Notes: generated from the letters alone by a model not told the origin. A stretch of 16,919 bases of DNA from an uncultured Opitutaceae bacterium (GCA_937902865.1 CALFNJ010000014.1:1-16919); one strand, 5' to 3'. Shown: positions 7,398 to 14,642, counted from the first letter of the stretch. Made by a program: numbers and translations.

Positions 7398-7452
7398 AAT
7401 GGTTGTCTGTGCGTGCGTTTGGTTCGATGCAAAACGGCCTTCAAACCCCAAG

Positions 7453-8241
7453 ATGAGTCTCGCTGGCAACCTGTTTCATTCCTCCATCGGGCGTAAATTC
7501 CTCATGGCCCTGACCGGCCTGATTTTGGTCGGCTTCGTGGTCGGACACCTCGTTGGCAATCTACAGATATTTCAGGATCCCGATCACATCAACGGCTACG
7601 CGGCCTTCCTTCATCAGATGGGACCGCTGCTGTGGGTGGCTCGAATCGTCCTGCTGATCAGCGTGGGCATCCACATCTGGGCGGCCACCGCGCTCGCCCT
7701 GGAAAACAAGCAGGCCCGCACGGGCAACGGCCCCGCGACGGCGAAGCACTGGATCCAGGCCACGCTGTCCTCCCGTTTCGTCCGCTGGACCGGCTATGTC
7801 GTGCTCGCGTTTGTGATCTATCACCTCGCGCAATTCACGCTGGGCGTCGCGGGCAGTGCGCAGTTCAAGGAGAACCTGCCGCGCTACGTCATGGCGGCCG
7901 ACTACCGGGTCGCAGGCTTTCCGGTCATCAAGGCGGGAGCCGAGGTGCTCGATGTTCACAGCATGGTGATCCTCGGATTTCAGAATCCGATCGTGTCCGT
8001 GTTTTATATCATCGCCGTCGGCCTGCTGAGCTTCCACCTGCTGCATGGCATCGACAGCTTTTTCCAGACGATGGGCTGGCGCTCCGCCAAGTGGTCCGGC
8101 GCCCTGCGCAAGCTCACGCTGGTTTTCTGCCTCGCCTATTTTCTCGGCAATCTCGCCATCCCCGGCTCGGTCCTGACCGGGATGAAGGGGCTGCGCGAAG
8201 GATTCCGAGCTCCGTCCACCTCCCGCACCGCCCGCCGCTGA
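7453..8241 (+). CDS. sdhC: Succinate dehydrogenase/fumarate reductase cytochrome b subunit, type B
   Basis: Membrane anchor of complex II that carries haem and passes electrons to quinone. The product has 262 residues from ATG 7453 (MSLAGNLFHSSIGRK). An earlier ATG at 7399 adds a non-conserved, cysteine-containing leader and was rejected. Five transmembrane helices lie at about 15-36, 57-82, 112-132, 172-200 and 218-240. His32, His74, His124, His169 and His195 lie at positions suited to the two haem b groups of the b558 family. One large subunit replaces the separate SdhC and SdhD of proteobacteria, as in Bacteroidota, Bacillus and Wolinella. sdhA starts 7 bases downstream. The type suggests menaquinone as partner (inference). 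Confidence 0.93.
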   Translation: MSLAGNLFHSSIGRKFLMALTGLILVGFVVGHLVGNLQIFQDPDHINGYAAFLHQMGPLLWVARIVLLISVGIHIWAATALALENKQARTGNGPATAKHWIQATLSSRFVRWTGYVVLAFVIYHLAQFTLGVAGSAQFKENLPRYVMAADYRVAGFPVIKAGAEVLDVHSMVILGFQNPIVSVFYIIAVGLLSFHLLHGIDSFFQTMGWRSAKWSGALRKLTLVFCLAYFLGNLAIPGSVLTGMKGLREGFRAPSTSRTARR

Positions 8242-8248
8242 TTTCGCC

Positions 8249-10171
8249 ATGGCCAAACTCGAATCCAAAGTCCCGTCTGGTCCGTTGGCGGACAAGTGGC
8301 GCAAGCACAAGGCCGACATCAAGCTCGTCAACCCGGCCAACAAGCGGAAATACGACATCATCGTTGTCGGCGCCGGCCTCGCCGGTTCGTCCTCCGCGGC
8401 CACGCTCGCGGAGCTGGGGTACAAGGTGAAGAGCTTCGTCTTCCACGACAGCCCCCGCCGCGCCCACTCGATCGCCGCCCAGGGCGGCATCAACGCCGCC
8501 AAGAATTACCAGAACGACGGCGACAGCGTCTACCGGCTCTTCTACGACACGATCAAGGGCGGCGATTACCGTTCGCGTGAGGCCAATGTCCACCGCCTCG
8601 CGGAGGTCTCGGTCAACATCATCGACCAGTGCGCCGCCCAGGGCGTGCCGTTCGCGCGCGAATACGGCGGCCTGCTCGCCAACCGTTCCTTCGGCGGAGC
8701 GCAGGTCAGCCGCACGTTCTACGCGCGCGGCCAGACCGGCCAGCAGTTGCTCCTCGGCGCTTACTCGGCGCTGTCGCGCATGGTGGGTGCCGGCGCGGTG
8801 GAACTGCACACCAACAGCGAGATGCTCGATCTCGTGATCGTGAACGGTCACGCCAAGGGCATCATTGTCCGCAATCTGCTCACCGGCGCGATCGAGCGGC
8901 ACGCGGCGGACGCGGTCATCCTCGCCACCGGCGGCTACGGCAACGTCTACAATCTTTCGACCTACGCGCGGCAGAGCAACGCCACCGCCATCTGGCGAGC
9001 CTACAAGCGCGGCGCGTGCCTCGCGAATCCCTGCTACACGCAGATCCATCCAACGTGCATCCCGGTGAGCGGCGACTACCAGTCGAAGCTCACGCTGATG
9101 TCGGAGTCGCTGCGCAACGACGGCCGCATCTGGGTCCCGAAGAAAAAGGAGGACCGCCTCAAGGAGCCGAACGCCATTTCTGAGGGAGATCGCGACTATT
9201 ATCTCGAGCGGATGTACCCGGCGTTCGGCAATCTGTGTCCCCGTGACATCGCCTCCCGCGCCGCGAAGCGCGTGTGCGACGAGGGCCGCGGCGTCGGTGA
9301 GAGCGGGCTCGGCGTTTATCTGGATTTTTCGGACGCCATCCGCCGCCTCGGCGAGAACGGCGTGCGCGAGCGCTACGGCAACCTCTTCGACATCTACCAC
9401 GAGATCACCGCGGAGAGCGCCTATCAGGTGCCGATGCGCATCTATCCCGCCATCCACTACACGATGGGCGGCCTGTGGGTGGACTATAACCTGATGTCCA
9501 ATGTCCCCGGCCTTTTCGTGCTGGGCGAAGCCAACTTCTCCGATCACGGCGCGAACCGCCTCGGCGCCTCGGCGCTGATGCAGGGTCTGGCCGACGGTTA
9601 CTTCGTCATTCCGTACACGATCGGCGACTACCTCGCGGGCCAGAAGCCCGGCTCGCGTCCGTCGCCTGATGCGCCGGAGTTCAAGGCCGCGGAGGAAAGC
9701 ATCCTCGGCGTGACCAAGCGGCTGCTTTCGACCAAGGGTCGTGAACCCGTCAGCCATTTCCACAAGCGGCTCGGCAAGCTGATGTGGGAGCACTGCGGCA
9801 TGGCCCGCACGGCCTCCGGCCTGCGTCAGGCGCTCAAGGAGCTGCCGCAGCTCCGCGAGGAATTCTGGGCGACGGTCAATGTGCCCGGCTCCGGCGACAC
9901 CCTGAACCAGTCGTTGGAGAAGGCCGGTCGCGTGGCGGATTTCATCGAACTCGGCGAGCTGCTCTGCCTCGACGCGCTCACGCGCGAGGAAAGCTGCGGC
10001 GGACATTTCCGCGAGGAGCACCAGTATCCCGACGGCGAGTGCAAGCGCGACGACGAGAATTTCGGTCACGTCGCCGCCTGGGAATTCCAGGGCGAGGGCA
10101 AGGCTCCGCTGCTCAACAAGGAGCCGCTCAATTACGAAACCGTGAAGATGAGCCTGCGAAACTACAAATAA
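8249..10171 (+). CDS. sdhA: Succinate dehydrogenase/fumarate reductase flavoprotein subunit
   Basis: Catalytic subunit that oxidises succinate to fumarate with covalently bound FAD. The product has 640 residues. It shows the FAD dinucleotide motif GAGLAG (41-46), the FAD-linking His73 in RRAHSIAAQGG, the active-site segment QIHPTCIP (His267), PRDIASRA with Arg332/Arg337, and IHYTMGGLW with His403. FVLGEANFSDHGANRLGASA then closes the FAD domain. The C-terminal helical domain is complete. The N-terminal extension (1-34) before the FAD motif is common in the type B group. It lies between sdhC (7-base gap) and sdhB (50-base gap). Confidence 0.97.
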   Translation: MAKLESKVPSGPLADKWRKHKADIKLVNPANKRKYDIIVVGAGLAGSSSAATLAELGYKVKSFVFHDSPRRAHSIAAQGGINAAKNYQNDGDSVYRLFYDTIKGGDYRSREANVHRLAEVSVNIIDQCAAQGVPFAREYGGLLANRSFGGAQVSRTFYARGQTGQQLLLGAYSALSRMVGAGAVELHTNSEMLDLVIVNGHAKGIIVRNLLTGAIERHAADAVILATGGYGNVYNLSTYARQSNATAIWRAYKRGACLANPCYTQIHPTCIPVSGDYQSKLTLMSESLRNDGRIWVPKKKEDRLKEPNAISEGDRDYYLERMYPAFGNLCPRDIASRAAKRVCDEGRGVGESGLGVYLDFSDAIRRLGENGVRERYGNLFDIYHEITAESAYQVPMRIYPAIHYTMGGLWVDYNLMSNVPGLFVLGEANFSDHGANRLGASALMQGLADGYFVIPYTIGDYLAGQKPGSRPSPDAPEFKAAEESILGVTKRLLSTKGREPVSHFHKRLGKLMWEHCGMARTASGLRQALKELPQLREEFWATVNVPGSGDTLNQSLEKAGRVADFIELGELLCLDALTREESCGGHFREEHQYPDGECKRDDENFGHVAAWEFQGEGKAPLLNKEPLNYETVKMSLRNYK

Positions 10172-10221
10172 GCCGCCTTCGCCTGCTTCCCATCTCCTGA
10201 CCACCGTCACCTGATTCCCCA

Positions 10222-11037
10222 ATGGTCGCTTCCTCCACCAGCAAGTCGTCCCTCAGCGTCACCCTGCGCGTCTGGCGCCAGGCCGGCCCGAATCAGCCCG
10301 GCAAATTCGTCGATTACGCGGCGAAGGACCTGAACCCCGACATGTCCTTCCTCGAGATGCTCGACGTCGTGAACGACGACATCACGACGAAGGGCGAGGA
10401 ACCGATCGCGTTCGCGCACGATTGCCGCGAGGGCATCTGCGGCACGTGCTCATGCACGATCAACGGCAAGCCGCACGGCCCCGGCCGCGGCATCGCGACC
10501 TGCCAGCTGTACATGCGCAGCTTCCACGACGGCGACCTCATCGTGGTCGAGCCGTTCCGCGCGCGTTCGTTCCCGGTGATCAAGGACCTGATCACGGATC
10601 GCTCCGCCTTCGACAAGATCATGCAGGCGGGCGGATTCATCACCGTTCGGACCGGAGCCGCGCCGGACGCGAATTCGATCCCGGTGCCGAAGCACGACGC
10701 CGACCTCGCGATGGACGCGGCCGCATGCATCGGCTGCGGCGCCTGCGTCGCGGCCTGCCGGAATGCGAGTGCGATGCTCTTCGTCTCGGCCAAGGTTTCG
10801 CAGCTCGGACTTTTCCCGCAGGGTCAGCCGGAGCGCGACAAGCGCGTGCTCGCGATGGTGAGCACGATGGACGCGATGGGCTTCGGCAACTGCACCAACC
10901 AGTACGAGTGCAGCGCCGCGTGCCCGAAGACGATCAGCCACGATTTCATCGCGCGGATGAATCGCGATTACCTGAAGGCGAGTTTCCGCAGCGTCTTCAA
11001 GCCCGTCTCCAACAGCACGGGCGGCGGAGCGGCTTGA
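10222..11037 (+). CDS. sdhB: Succinate dehydrogenase/fumarate reductase iron-sulfur subunit
   Basis: Carries electrons from FAD to the haem/quinone site through three clusters. The product has 271 residues. All eleven cluster cysteines are present: Cys68, Cys73, Cys76 and Cys94 for [2Fe-2S]; Cys169, Cys172, Cys175 and Cys234 for [4Fe-4S]; Cys179, Cys224 and Cys230 for [3Fe-4S]. The second motif reads CIGCGACVAACRNASAMLF, the form found in type B enzymes, rather than the CPS form of E. coli. It is the last gene of the sdhCAB operon, and a GTAG-hairpin begins immediately after its stop. Confidence 0.97.
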   Translation: MVASSTSKSSLSVTLRVWRQAGPNQPGKFVDYAAKDLNPDMSFLEMLDVVNDDITTKGEEPIAFAHDCREGICGTCSCTINGKPHGPGRGIATCQLYMRSFHDGDLIVVEPFRARSFPVIKDLITDRSAFDKIMQAGGFITVRTGAAPDANSIPVPKHDADLAMDAAACIGCGACVAACRNASAMLFVSAKVSQLGLFPQGQPERDKRVLAMVSTMDAMGFGNCTNQYECSAACPKTISHDFIARMNRDYLKASFRSVFKPVSNSTGGGAA

Positions 11038-11062
11038 GTAGGGGCGTTCTTTACGGACGCCC
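11038..11062 (+). repeat. REP-like hairpin directly after the sdhB stop; may act as terminator
   Basis: GTAG (11038-11041) is followed by GGGCGTTC, loop TTTAC, and GGACGCCC (8-bp stem, one G-T pair). Only weak T content follows (TTGTCTT), so termination is possible but not certain. GTAG plus hairpin is the arrangement described for REP elements. Confidence 0.5.
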
Positions 11063-11081
11063 TTGTCTTGGAAGCCGCGAA

Positions 11082-11129
11082 GTAGGCCAAGTCTTCGACT
11101 TGGCCGAGCGGGTCAGAGACCCACTCTAC
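11082..11129. repeat. Head-to-head pair of REP-like hairpins (BIME-like)
   Basis: The left half is GTAG at 11082-11085 followed by GCCAAGTC-TTC-GACTTGGC (11086-11104). The right half is GGGTC-AGA-GACCC (11110-11122) followed by CTAC at 11126-11129, which is GTAG on the other strand. Two hairpins thus face each other, each led by GTAG on its own strand, as in bacterial interspersed mosaic elements. Confidence 0.6.
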
Positions 11130-11130
11130 T

Positions 11131-11184
11131 GGGGGCGGCGATCTCCCGGTCGCCGTCGGAACGCGACCAAGAGGTGACGTCCCC
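11131..11184. repeat. Inverted pair of GGGG-led palindromes
   Basis: Copy 1 (11131-11156) has GGGGG then the stem CGGCGATC, loop TCCC or shorter, and GGTCGCCG. Copy 2 (11158-11184) is the same type in reverse and ends in CCCC; its reverse complement matches the perfect copy at 12906-12930 apart from a few bases in the left arm and loop. From here to 11226 nothing more is visible. Confidence 0.6.
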
Positions 11185-11226
11185 AACAAATCGATCTCGA
11201 AACCGGCGCGAACCGCACGATTTCGC

Positions 11227-11481
11227 TCAGAACACCGAGAATGCTCGCGCGCTCTCGATCAGCACCCAGGTGCCACCCAGGGCGAGCAGCGCCAGCAGCG
11301 CGTGCCGGGCGAGCTTGCGGCCCCGCAGCACGGCGTCGTGCAGATCCGTGTTGAGCAGCTTGCGGTTGCTTTGCGCAACGAAGCTCACGAAACGCGGATC
11401 CCGCAGCCGGCCACGAGTGTCCCGGTCCAGTCCGAAGCGGACGGCGGGGCGGTGGCAGAGCTTTCTCAGGATGCGGCGCAC
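11227..11481 (-). CDS. Small basic protein with one C-terminal transmembrane helix
   Basis: The protein would have 84 residues from GTG 11481; no ATG is available near the start. The first 58 residues are strongly basic, with many Arg and Lys (MRRILRKLCH, RDTRGRLRDPRF). They lead into one hydrophobic helix (about 60-77, HALLALLALGGTWVLIES) and a short tail. The basic side before the helix predicts a cytoplasmic N-terminus. I do not recognise a family. It is the most protein-like frame in the gap between sdhB and lysA, and is read toward the repeats. It diverges from lysA with a 95-base spacer. It could still be a non-coding open frame. Confidence 0.5.
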   Translation of the reverse strand: MRRILRKLCHRPAVRFGLDRDTRGRLRDPRFVSFVAQSNRKLLNTDLHDAVLRGRKLARHALLALLALGGTWVLIESARAFSVF

Positions 11482-11576
11482 GAGCGAAACTTCGTAAGTT
11501 TAGGGTCGTTTTATCAAGGGGAAACTCGCTAGGGTGCGGGTTTTCACGACTTTTTCGTCCTTCGTCTTCCTCCTCC

Positions 11577-12881
11577 ATGCACCACTTCCGCTACATCGGG
11601 CAGAACCTCCATTGCGAGTCCGTCGACCTCGCCGGCGTCGCGCAGCTCTACGGCACGCCGACCTATGTCTATAGCGCGGCCACGATCGCGGACAACTACA
11701 CGCGTCTCGCCAAGGGACTGACCGGCCTGGATCTCCAGATCTGCTTCGCGATGAAGGCCAACTCCAACCTCGCGCTGCTGCGGCACTTCGCGAACCTCGG
11801 CGCCGGTTTCGACCTCGTGAGCGGCGGCGAGATCAAGCGTGTGCAGGCGGCGGGGGCGGACATCCGCCGCAGCGTCTTCGCCGGCGTCGGCAAGACCGAG
11901 GCTGAGATCAAGCTCGCGCTCGAAGGCGGCATCTTCTCCTTCCACGTCGAGAGCGAGCCGGAGCTCGCCCGCATCAATCACGTGGCGGGCAAGCTCGGCG
12001 TGAAGGCGCCGATCGCCATCCGCATCAACCCGGATGTCGACGCCCACACGCACGCGAAGATCACCACCGGCAAGAGCGACAACAAGTTCGGCATTCCGCT
12101 GAAGTACGCCGCCGCCGCCTACGAGGCTGCGTCGAAGTATCCCCACATCCAGCTGCGCGGCGTGCAGATGCACATCGGTTCCCAGCTCACGTCGGTGCAG
12201 CCGTTCGTCGAGGCGGTGGAAAAGGTCTCGGCGTTCGTGGCCGATCTGAAGGCCAAGTATGGCATCACCTATTTCTCCATCGGCGGCGGCATGGGCATCG
12301 TTTATCGCGATGCGCTCGCGAGCGGTCAGCAGGCCTGGTGGGATGCGCTGCCGGCCGACCAGCGTCCGCTCACGCCGGAAACCTATGGCGCGGCGCTCGT
12401 CCCGCTGCTCCGGCCGCTTGGCCTCAAGATTCTCCTCGAGCACGGCCGCTTCATGGTCGGCAACGCCGGCGTGCTGCTCTCCCGGGTCGAGCACCTGAAG
12501 CGCGGCGCGGGCAAGAACTTCCTGATCGTCGACGCCGCGATGAACGACCTCGTGCGTCCCGCGATGTACGACAGCTACCATGAGATCGTGCCGCTCCACC
12601 GCGATACCGCCCGCCGTGCCCTCGTGGCCGACGTCGTCGGTCCCATCTGCGAGAGCGGCGACTGCTTCGCCAAGGACCGCCAGATCCAGGAAGTGGGCGA
12701 GGGCGAGCTCCTCGCGTTCATGAGCGCCGGCGCCTACGGCTACGTGATGGCCAGCCGCTACAATACGCGCTCCATGGCTGCCGAGGTTCTCGTCAAGGGC
12801 TCCTCCTTCGAGCTCGTCAACGCCCGCGAGACCTTCGAGCAGATCATCGCCGGAGAAAAGATCCCGGCGTTCCTGAAGTAA
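11577..12881 (+). CDS. lysA: Diaminopimelate decarboxylase
   Basis: PLP enzyme that converts meso-diaminopimelate to L-lysine, the last step of lysine synthesis; cytoplasmic. The product has 434 residues, typical length. The PLP lysine is Lys60 in CFAMKANSN. HIGSQ lies at 199-203, the phosphate-binding GGGMG at 236-240, and the dimer-partner Cys358 in CESGD. GAYGYVMASRYNTR (385-398) completes the active site. The usual EPGR motif reads EHGR (288-291), a His for Pro change that keeps Glu and Arg. An arginine or other basic amino acid decarboxylase of the same fold is possible, but CESGD and the closing motif favour LysA. It is flanked on both sides by repeat-filled spacers, so it is probably its own transcript. 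Confidence 0.93.
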   Translation: MHHFRYIGQNLHCESVDLAGVAQLYGTPTYVYSAATIADNYTRLAKGLTGLDLQICFAMKANSNLALLRHFANLGAGFDLVSGGEIKRVQAAGADIRRSVFAGVGKTEAEIKLALEGGIFSFHVESEPELARINHVAGKLGVKAPIAIRINPDVDAHTHAKITTGKSDNKFGIPLKYAAAAYEAASKYPHIQLRGVQMHIGSQLTSVQPFVEAVEKVSAFVADLKAKYGITYFSIGGGMGIVYRDALASGQQAWWDALPADQRPLTPETYGAALVPLLRPLGLKILLEHGRFMVGNAGVLLSRVEHLKRGAGKNFLIVDAAMNDLVRPAMYDSYHEIVPLHRDTARRALVADVVGPICESGDCFAKDRQIQEVGEGELLAFMSAGAYGYVMASRYNTRSMAAEVLVKGSSFELVNARETFEQIIAGEKIPAFLK

Positions 12882-12905
12882 GTTCAGACCGCCGAAGCCT
12901 GAAAT

Positions 12906-12930
12906 GGGGACGCGACCTCCCGGTCGCGTT
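12906..12930 (+). repeat. GGGG-led palindrome (REP-like), perfect copy
   Basis: GGGG is followed by ACGCGACC, loop TCCC, and GGTCGCGT, a perfect 8-bp stem. It is 24 bases past the lysA stop. There is no T-tract, so it is a repeat rather than a standard terminator. Confidence 0.65.
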
Positions 12931-12953
12931 GCTCCGACTTTCCCCTTGCCGAA

Positions 12954-12979
12954 GGGGGCCGCCGACCTCCGGGCGGCGG
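12954..12979 (+). repeat. GGGG-led palindrome (REP-like), variant copy
   Basis: GGGG is followed by a GC-only stem (CCGCC pairing with GGCGG) around the core GACCTCCGGG. It shares the GGGG lead and the GACCTCC core with the copy at 12906 but has different arms. Confidence 0.5.
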
Positions 12980-13007
12980 TTTCCGGCGCGTGCGCAGCCG
13001 TATTCGT

Positions 13008-13100
13008 GGTGGAGCGCGTTGACCTCAGCGCGCTGTTTGGCTCCGTCCGTGATATTTCGTGAACGGAGGTTTCAACGCGTTGGGGACAACGCGTTCCACC
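13008..13100. repeat. MITE-like / twin-hairpin element, copy A (93 bp)
   Basis: The terminal inverted repeats are GGTGGAGCGCGTT and, on the other strand, GGTGGAACGCGTT (12 of 13 match). Each end also forms its own hairpin; the right one is AACGCGTT-GGGGAC-AACGCGTT. The middle holds GTTTGGCTCCGTC and a third stem CTCCGT/ACGGAG. It is homologous to 14258-14351 in ends, length and the 13-base internal word. No clear target-site duplication is seen. Confidence 0.7.
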
Positions 13101-13113
13101 TGGCGGAGTCGAA

Positions 13114-13136
13114 GTGGACAGGCGGGCCGCCCGTCC
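13114..13136. repeat. GTGG-led palindrome (REP-like)
   Basis: GTGG (13114-13117) overlaps the stem GGAC-A-GGCGG around a single G, closed by CCGCC-C-GTCC. The stem has nine pairs with one A/C mismatch. Between it and the gpsA start at 13228 I see no other feature; the whole 346-base spacer after lysA has no convincing gene. Confidence 0.45.
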
Positions 13137-13227
13137 CTGCCTTTGGAGCGCGTCATGTTTTTGCACATTTCCGTGACGCCGAACTTTTTCGTGTTCTTCG
13201 CCTGCTTCGTGGGCTAGACCTCGCCGC

Positions 13228-14256
13228 ATGAATTTCTGCGTCATCGGCGCCGGAGCGTGGGGTACGGCTTTCGCCGTGCACCTCGTGCGGCTGGCGCACG
13301 AGGTCACCCTTGTACCGCGCCGGGCCGAGCAGGCGTCGGCGATGGCGGCGACGCGCGAAAACAAGGAATACCTGCCGGGCTTTCCGCTGCCGGCCGAACT
13401 ACGTGTCACCGCGGATCTGGCCGCGGGCATCGAAGGCGCCGAGGTGGTCCTGATCGCGAGTCCGTCGCACGCGCTGCGTGAAACGGCCACGCGCCTGCGC
13501 GACCTTCGCGGCGGAGCTTCGCGGCTGCGGTTGGTCGTGAGCCTCGTCAAGGGCCTGGAGCGCGAAACCTATCTGCGTCCCTCTCAGGTTCTGGCCGAGG
13601 TGCTGCCGCAGCACGCGGTGGCGGCGCTCACCGGTCCCACCAACGCGGCCGAGGTTGCGCGCGGTCTGCCGGCGGCGATGGTGCTGGCGGCCGAGCGGGC
13701 GAACCCCTGCGTGACCGATGTCCAGACCGCGCTCAGCGGCCTGACGCTGCGCATCTACACGAGCGACGATCCGGCCGGCGTGGAATACGGCGGATGCCTC
13801 AAGAACATCTACGCGATCGCCGCGGGCTGCTGCGACGGACTGAAGCTCGGCGACAACGCCAAGGCCGCGCTCCTCACGCGGGCGCTCGCGGAAATGGTGC
13901 GGGTCGGCGCAGCGCTCGGCGCGCGGCCGGAGACCTTCTACGGACTGAGCGGATTCGGTGACCTGGTGGCCACCTGCCACGGCGGCTGGAGCCGCAACCG
14001 CGAATTCGGCCAGCTGATCGGCGAGGGCCGCAGCGCCGCGGAGCTGATTGCCCACCGGCGCACCGTGGTCGAGGGCTACAACACCGCCGCGTCTTTCGCC
14101 GGGCTGTGCGCCGAGAAAAAAATCGACGCGCCGATCCTCCGCGAGACGCACGCGATCCTTTTCTCCGGCAAGAAGCCTGCCGCCGCGCTGGCCGCCTTGA
14201 TGACCCGCGAGCTCAAGCGCGAGACGGCGTCGGCGCCGGCGGTCGCAAGGACCTGA
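13228..14256 (+). CDS. gpsA: Glycerol-3-phosphate dehydrogenase [NAD(P)+]
   Basis: Reduces dihydroxyacetone phosphate to sn-glycerol-3-phosphate, the backbone of membrane phospholipids; cytoplasmic. The product has 342 residues, as in E. coli (339). It has the nucleotide motif GAGAWG (7-12) right after the start, SLVKGLE with Lys108, the catalytic Lys192 in CLKNIYAIAAG, and GLSGFGDLVATC then SRNREFGQLIGEG. The usual LSGPSFAxEVA segment reads LTGPTNAAEVA (134-144), a mild departure. ATG 13228 is well placed at the first strand of the Rossmann fold. Spacers on both sides are filled with palindromic repeats, so it is probably transcribed alone. The common partner plsY is not present. Confidence 0.95.
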   Translation: MNFCVIGAGAWGTAFAVHLVRLAHEVTLVPRRAEQASAMAATRENKEYLPGFPLPAELRVTADLAAGIEGAEVVLIASPSHALRETATRLRDLRGGASRLRLVVSLVKGLERETYLRPSQVLAEVLPQHAVAALTGPTNAAEVARGLPAAMVLAAERANPCVTDVQTALSGLTLRIYTSDDPAGVEYGGCLKNIYAIAAGCCDGLKLGDNAKAALLTRALAEMVRVGAALGARPETFYGLSGFGDLVATCHGGWSRNREFGQLIGEGRSAAELIAHRRTVVEGYNTAASFAGLCAEKKIDAPILRETHAILFSGKKPAAALAALMTRELKRETASAPAVART

Positions 14257-14257
14257 A

Positions 14258-14351
14258 GGTAGGGCGCGTTATCCCTAACGCGCCGGTTTGGCTCCGTCGG
14301 CCATAAACGCGGATAACGATTTTCGGCGCGTTAGGGATAACGCGCCCCACC
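14258..14351. repeat. MITE-like / twin-hairpin element, copy B (94 bp)
   Basis: It starts 2 bases past the gpsA stop. The left hairpin is GTAG then GGCGCGTTA-TCCC-TAACGCGCC. The right hairpin is GGCGCGTTA-GGGA-TAACGCGCC then CCACC. The two ends are inverted copies of each other over 27 bases with one mismatch. The internal GTTTGGCTCCGTC is identical to that of copy A at 13008-13100. It could also help end gpsA transcription. Confidence 0.75.
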
Positions 14352-14386
14352 TTGGGAACTTCCTCACCTTCGGAAACTGCATTTTT

Positions 14387-14411
14387 GGGGATGCGACCTC
14401 CCGGTCGCGTT
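14387..14411 (+). repeat. GGGG-led palindrome (REP-like)
   Basis: GGGG is followed by ATGCGACC, loop TCCC, and GGTCGCGT; it is the same as the copy at 12906-12930 except for one base in the left arm. Confidence 0.6.
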
Positions 14412-14436
14412 CATCAGGGGACTCAAGATCCACCCA

Positions 14437-14519
14437 ATCCGTTTCACGCAGAGGACGCAGAGTACACAGAGATTCCAATCCGTCCTCTGTGTGCTCTGTG
14501 TCTCAGTGCGAAACCGGAT
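14437..14519. repeat. Imperfect inverted repeat built of CAGAG / CTCTG words
   Basis: The left arm runs from ATCCG through TTTCACGCAGAGGACGCAG to ACACAGAG. The right arm reads CCTCTGTGTGCTCTGTGT then CAGTGCGAAAC and CGGAT. The arms pair with few mismatches over more than 30 bases. From memory, similar ACGCAGAG-type repeats are widespread in the intergenic DNA of several environmental phyla. It is different in sequence from the GTAG and GGGG families. Confidence 0.6.
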
Positions 14520-14564
14520 CGGAAGGTTGGTGGTAAACCCATCCGTGCCTGGCCCTGGGCCCAG

Positions 14565-14594
14565 AAATAAAAAGGGCGGGTCGAAGACCCGCCC
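14565..14594 (-). terminator. Intrinsic terminator of the symporter operon
   Basis: On the minus strand a perfect 9-bp hairpin (GGGCGGGTC/GACCCGCCC, loop of three; plus 14574-14594) is followed by TTTTTATTT. It is 48 bases past the symporter stop at 14643. Confidence 0.88.
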
Positions 14595-14642
14595 TCCTCG
14601 GACATTTCGGCCGCGGTGACGCGGCCGTGTGTTGCTTCAATC

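Noticed and set aside
7399..7452. Upstream ATG for sdhC adding 18 residues
   Set aside because: The extra residues do not resemble the family, whose members start just before the GRKFLMALTG helix; ATG 7453 fits.
8114..10222. 702-residue minus-strand open frame opposite sdhA
   Set aside because: It is exactly antisense to sdhA with low-complexity Arg/Val/Ala composition and no recognisable domain.
12929..13231. 100-residue plus-strand frame in the lysA-gpsA spacer
   Set aside because: It is made of the palindromic repeats themselves, has no protein-like pattern and overlaps the gpsA start.
11544..13550. 668-residue minus-strand open frame opposite lysA and the lysA-gpsA spacer
   Set aside because: It is antisense to lysA and the repeats; its composition is that of a GC-rich shadow frame.
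11038..14519. CRISPR array in the repeat-rich spacers
   Set aside because: The repeats are palindromes of different sequence and spacing, without regular spacers or cas genes.
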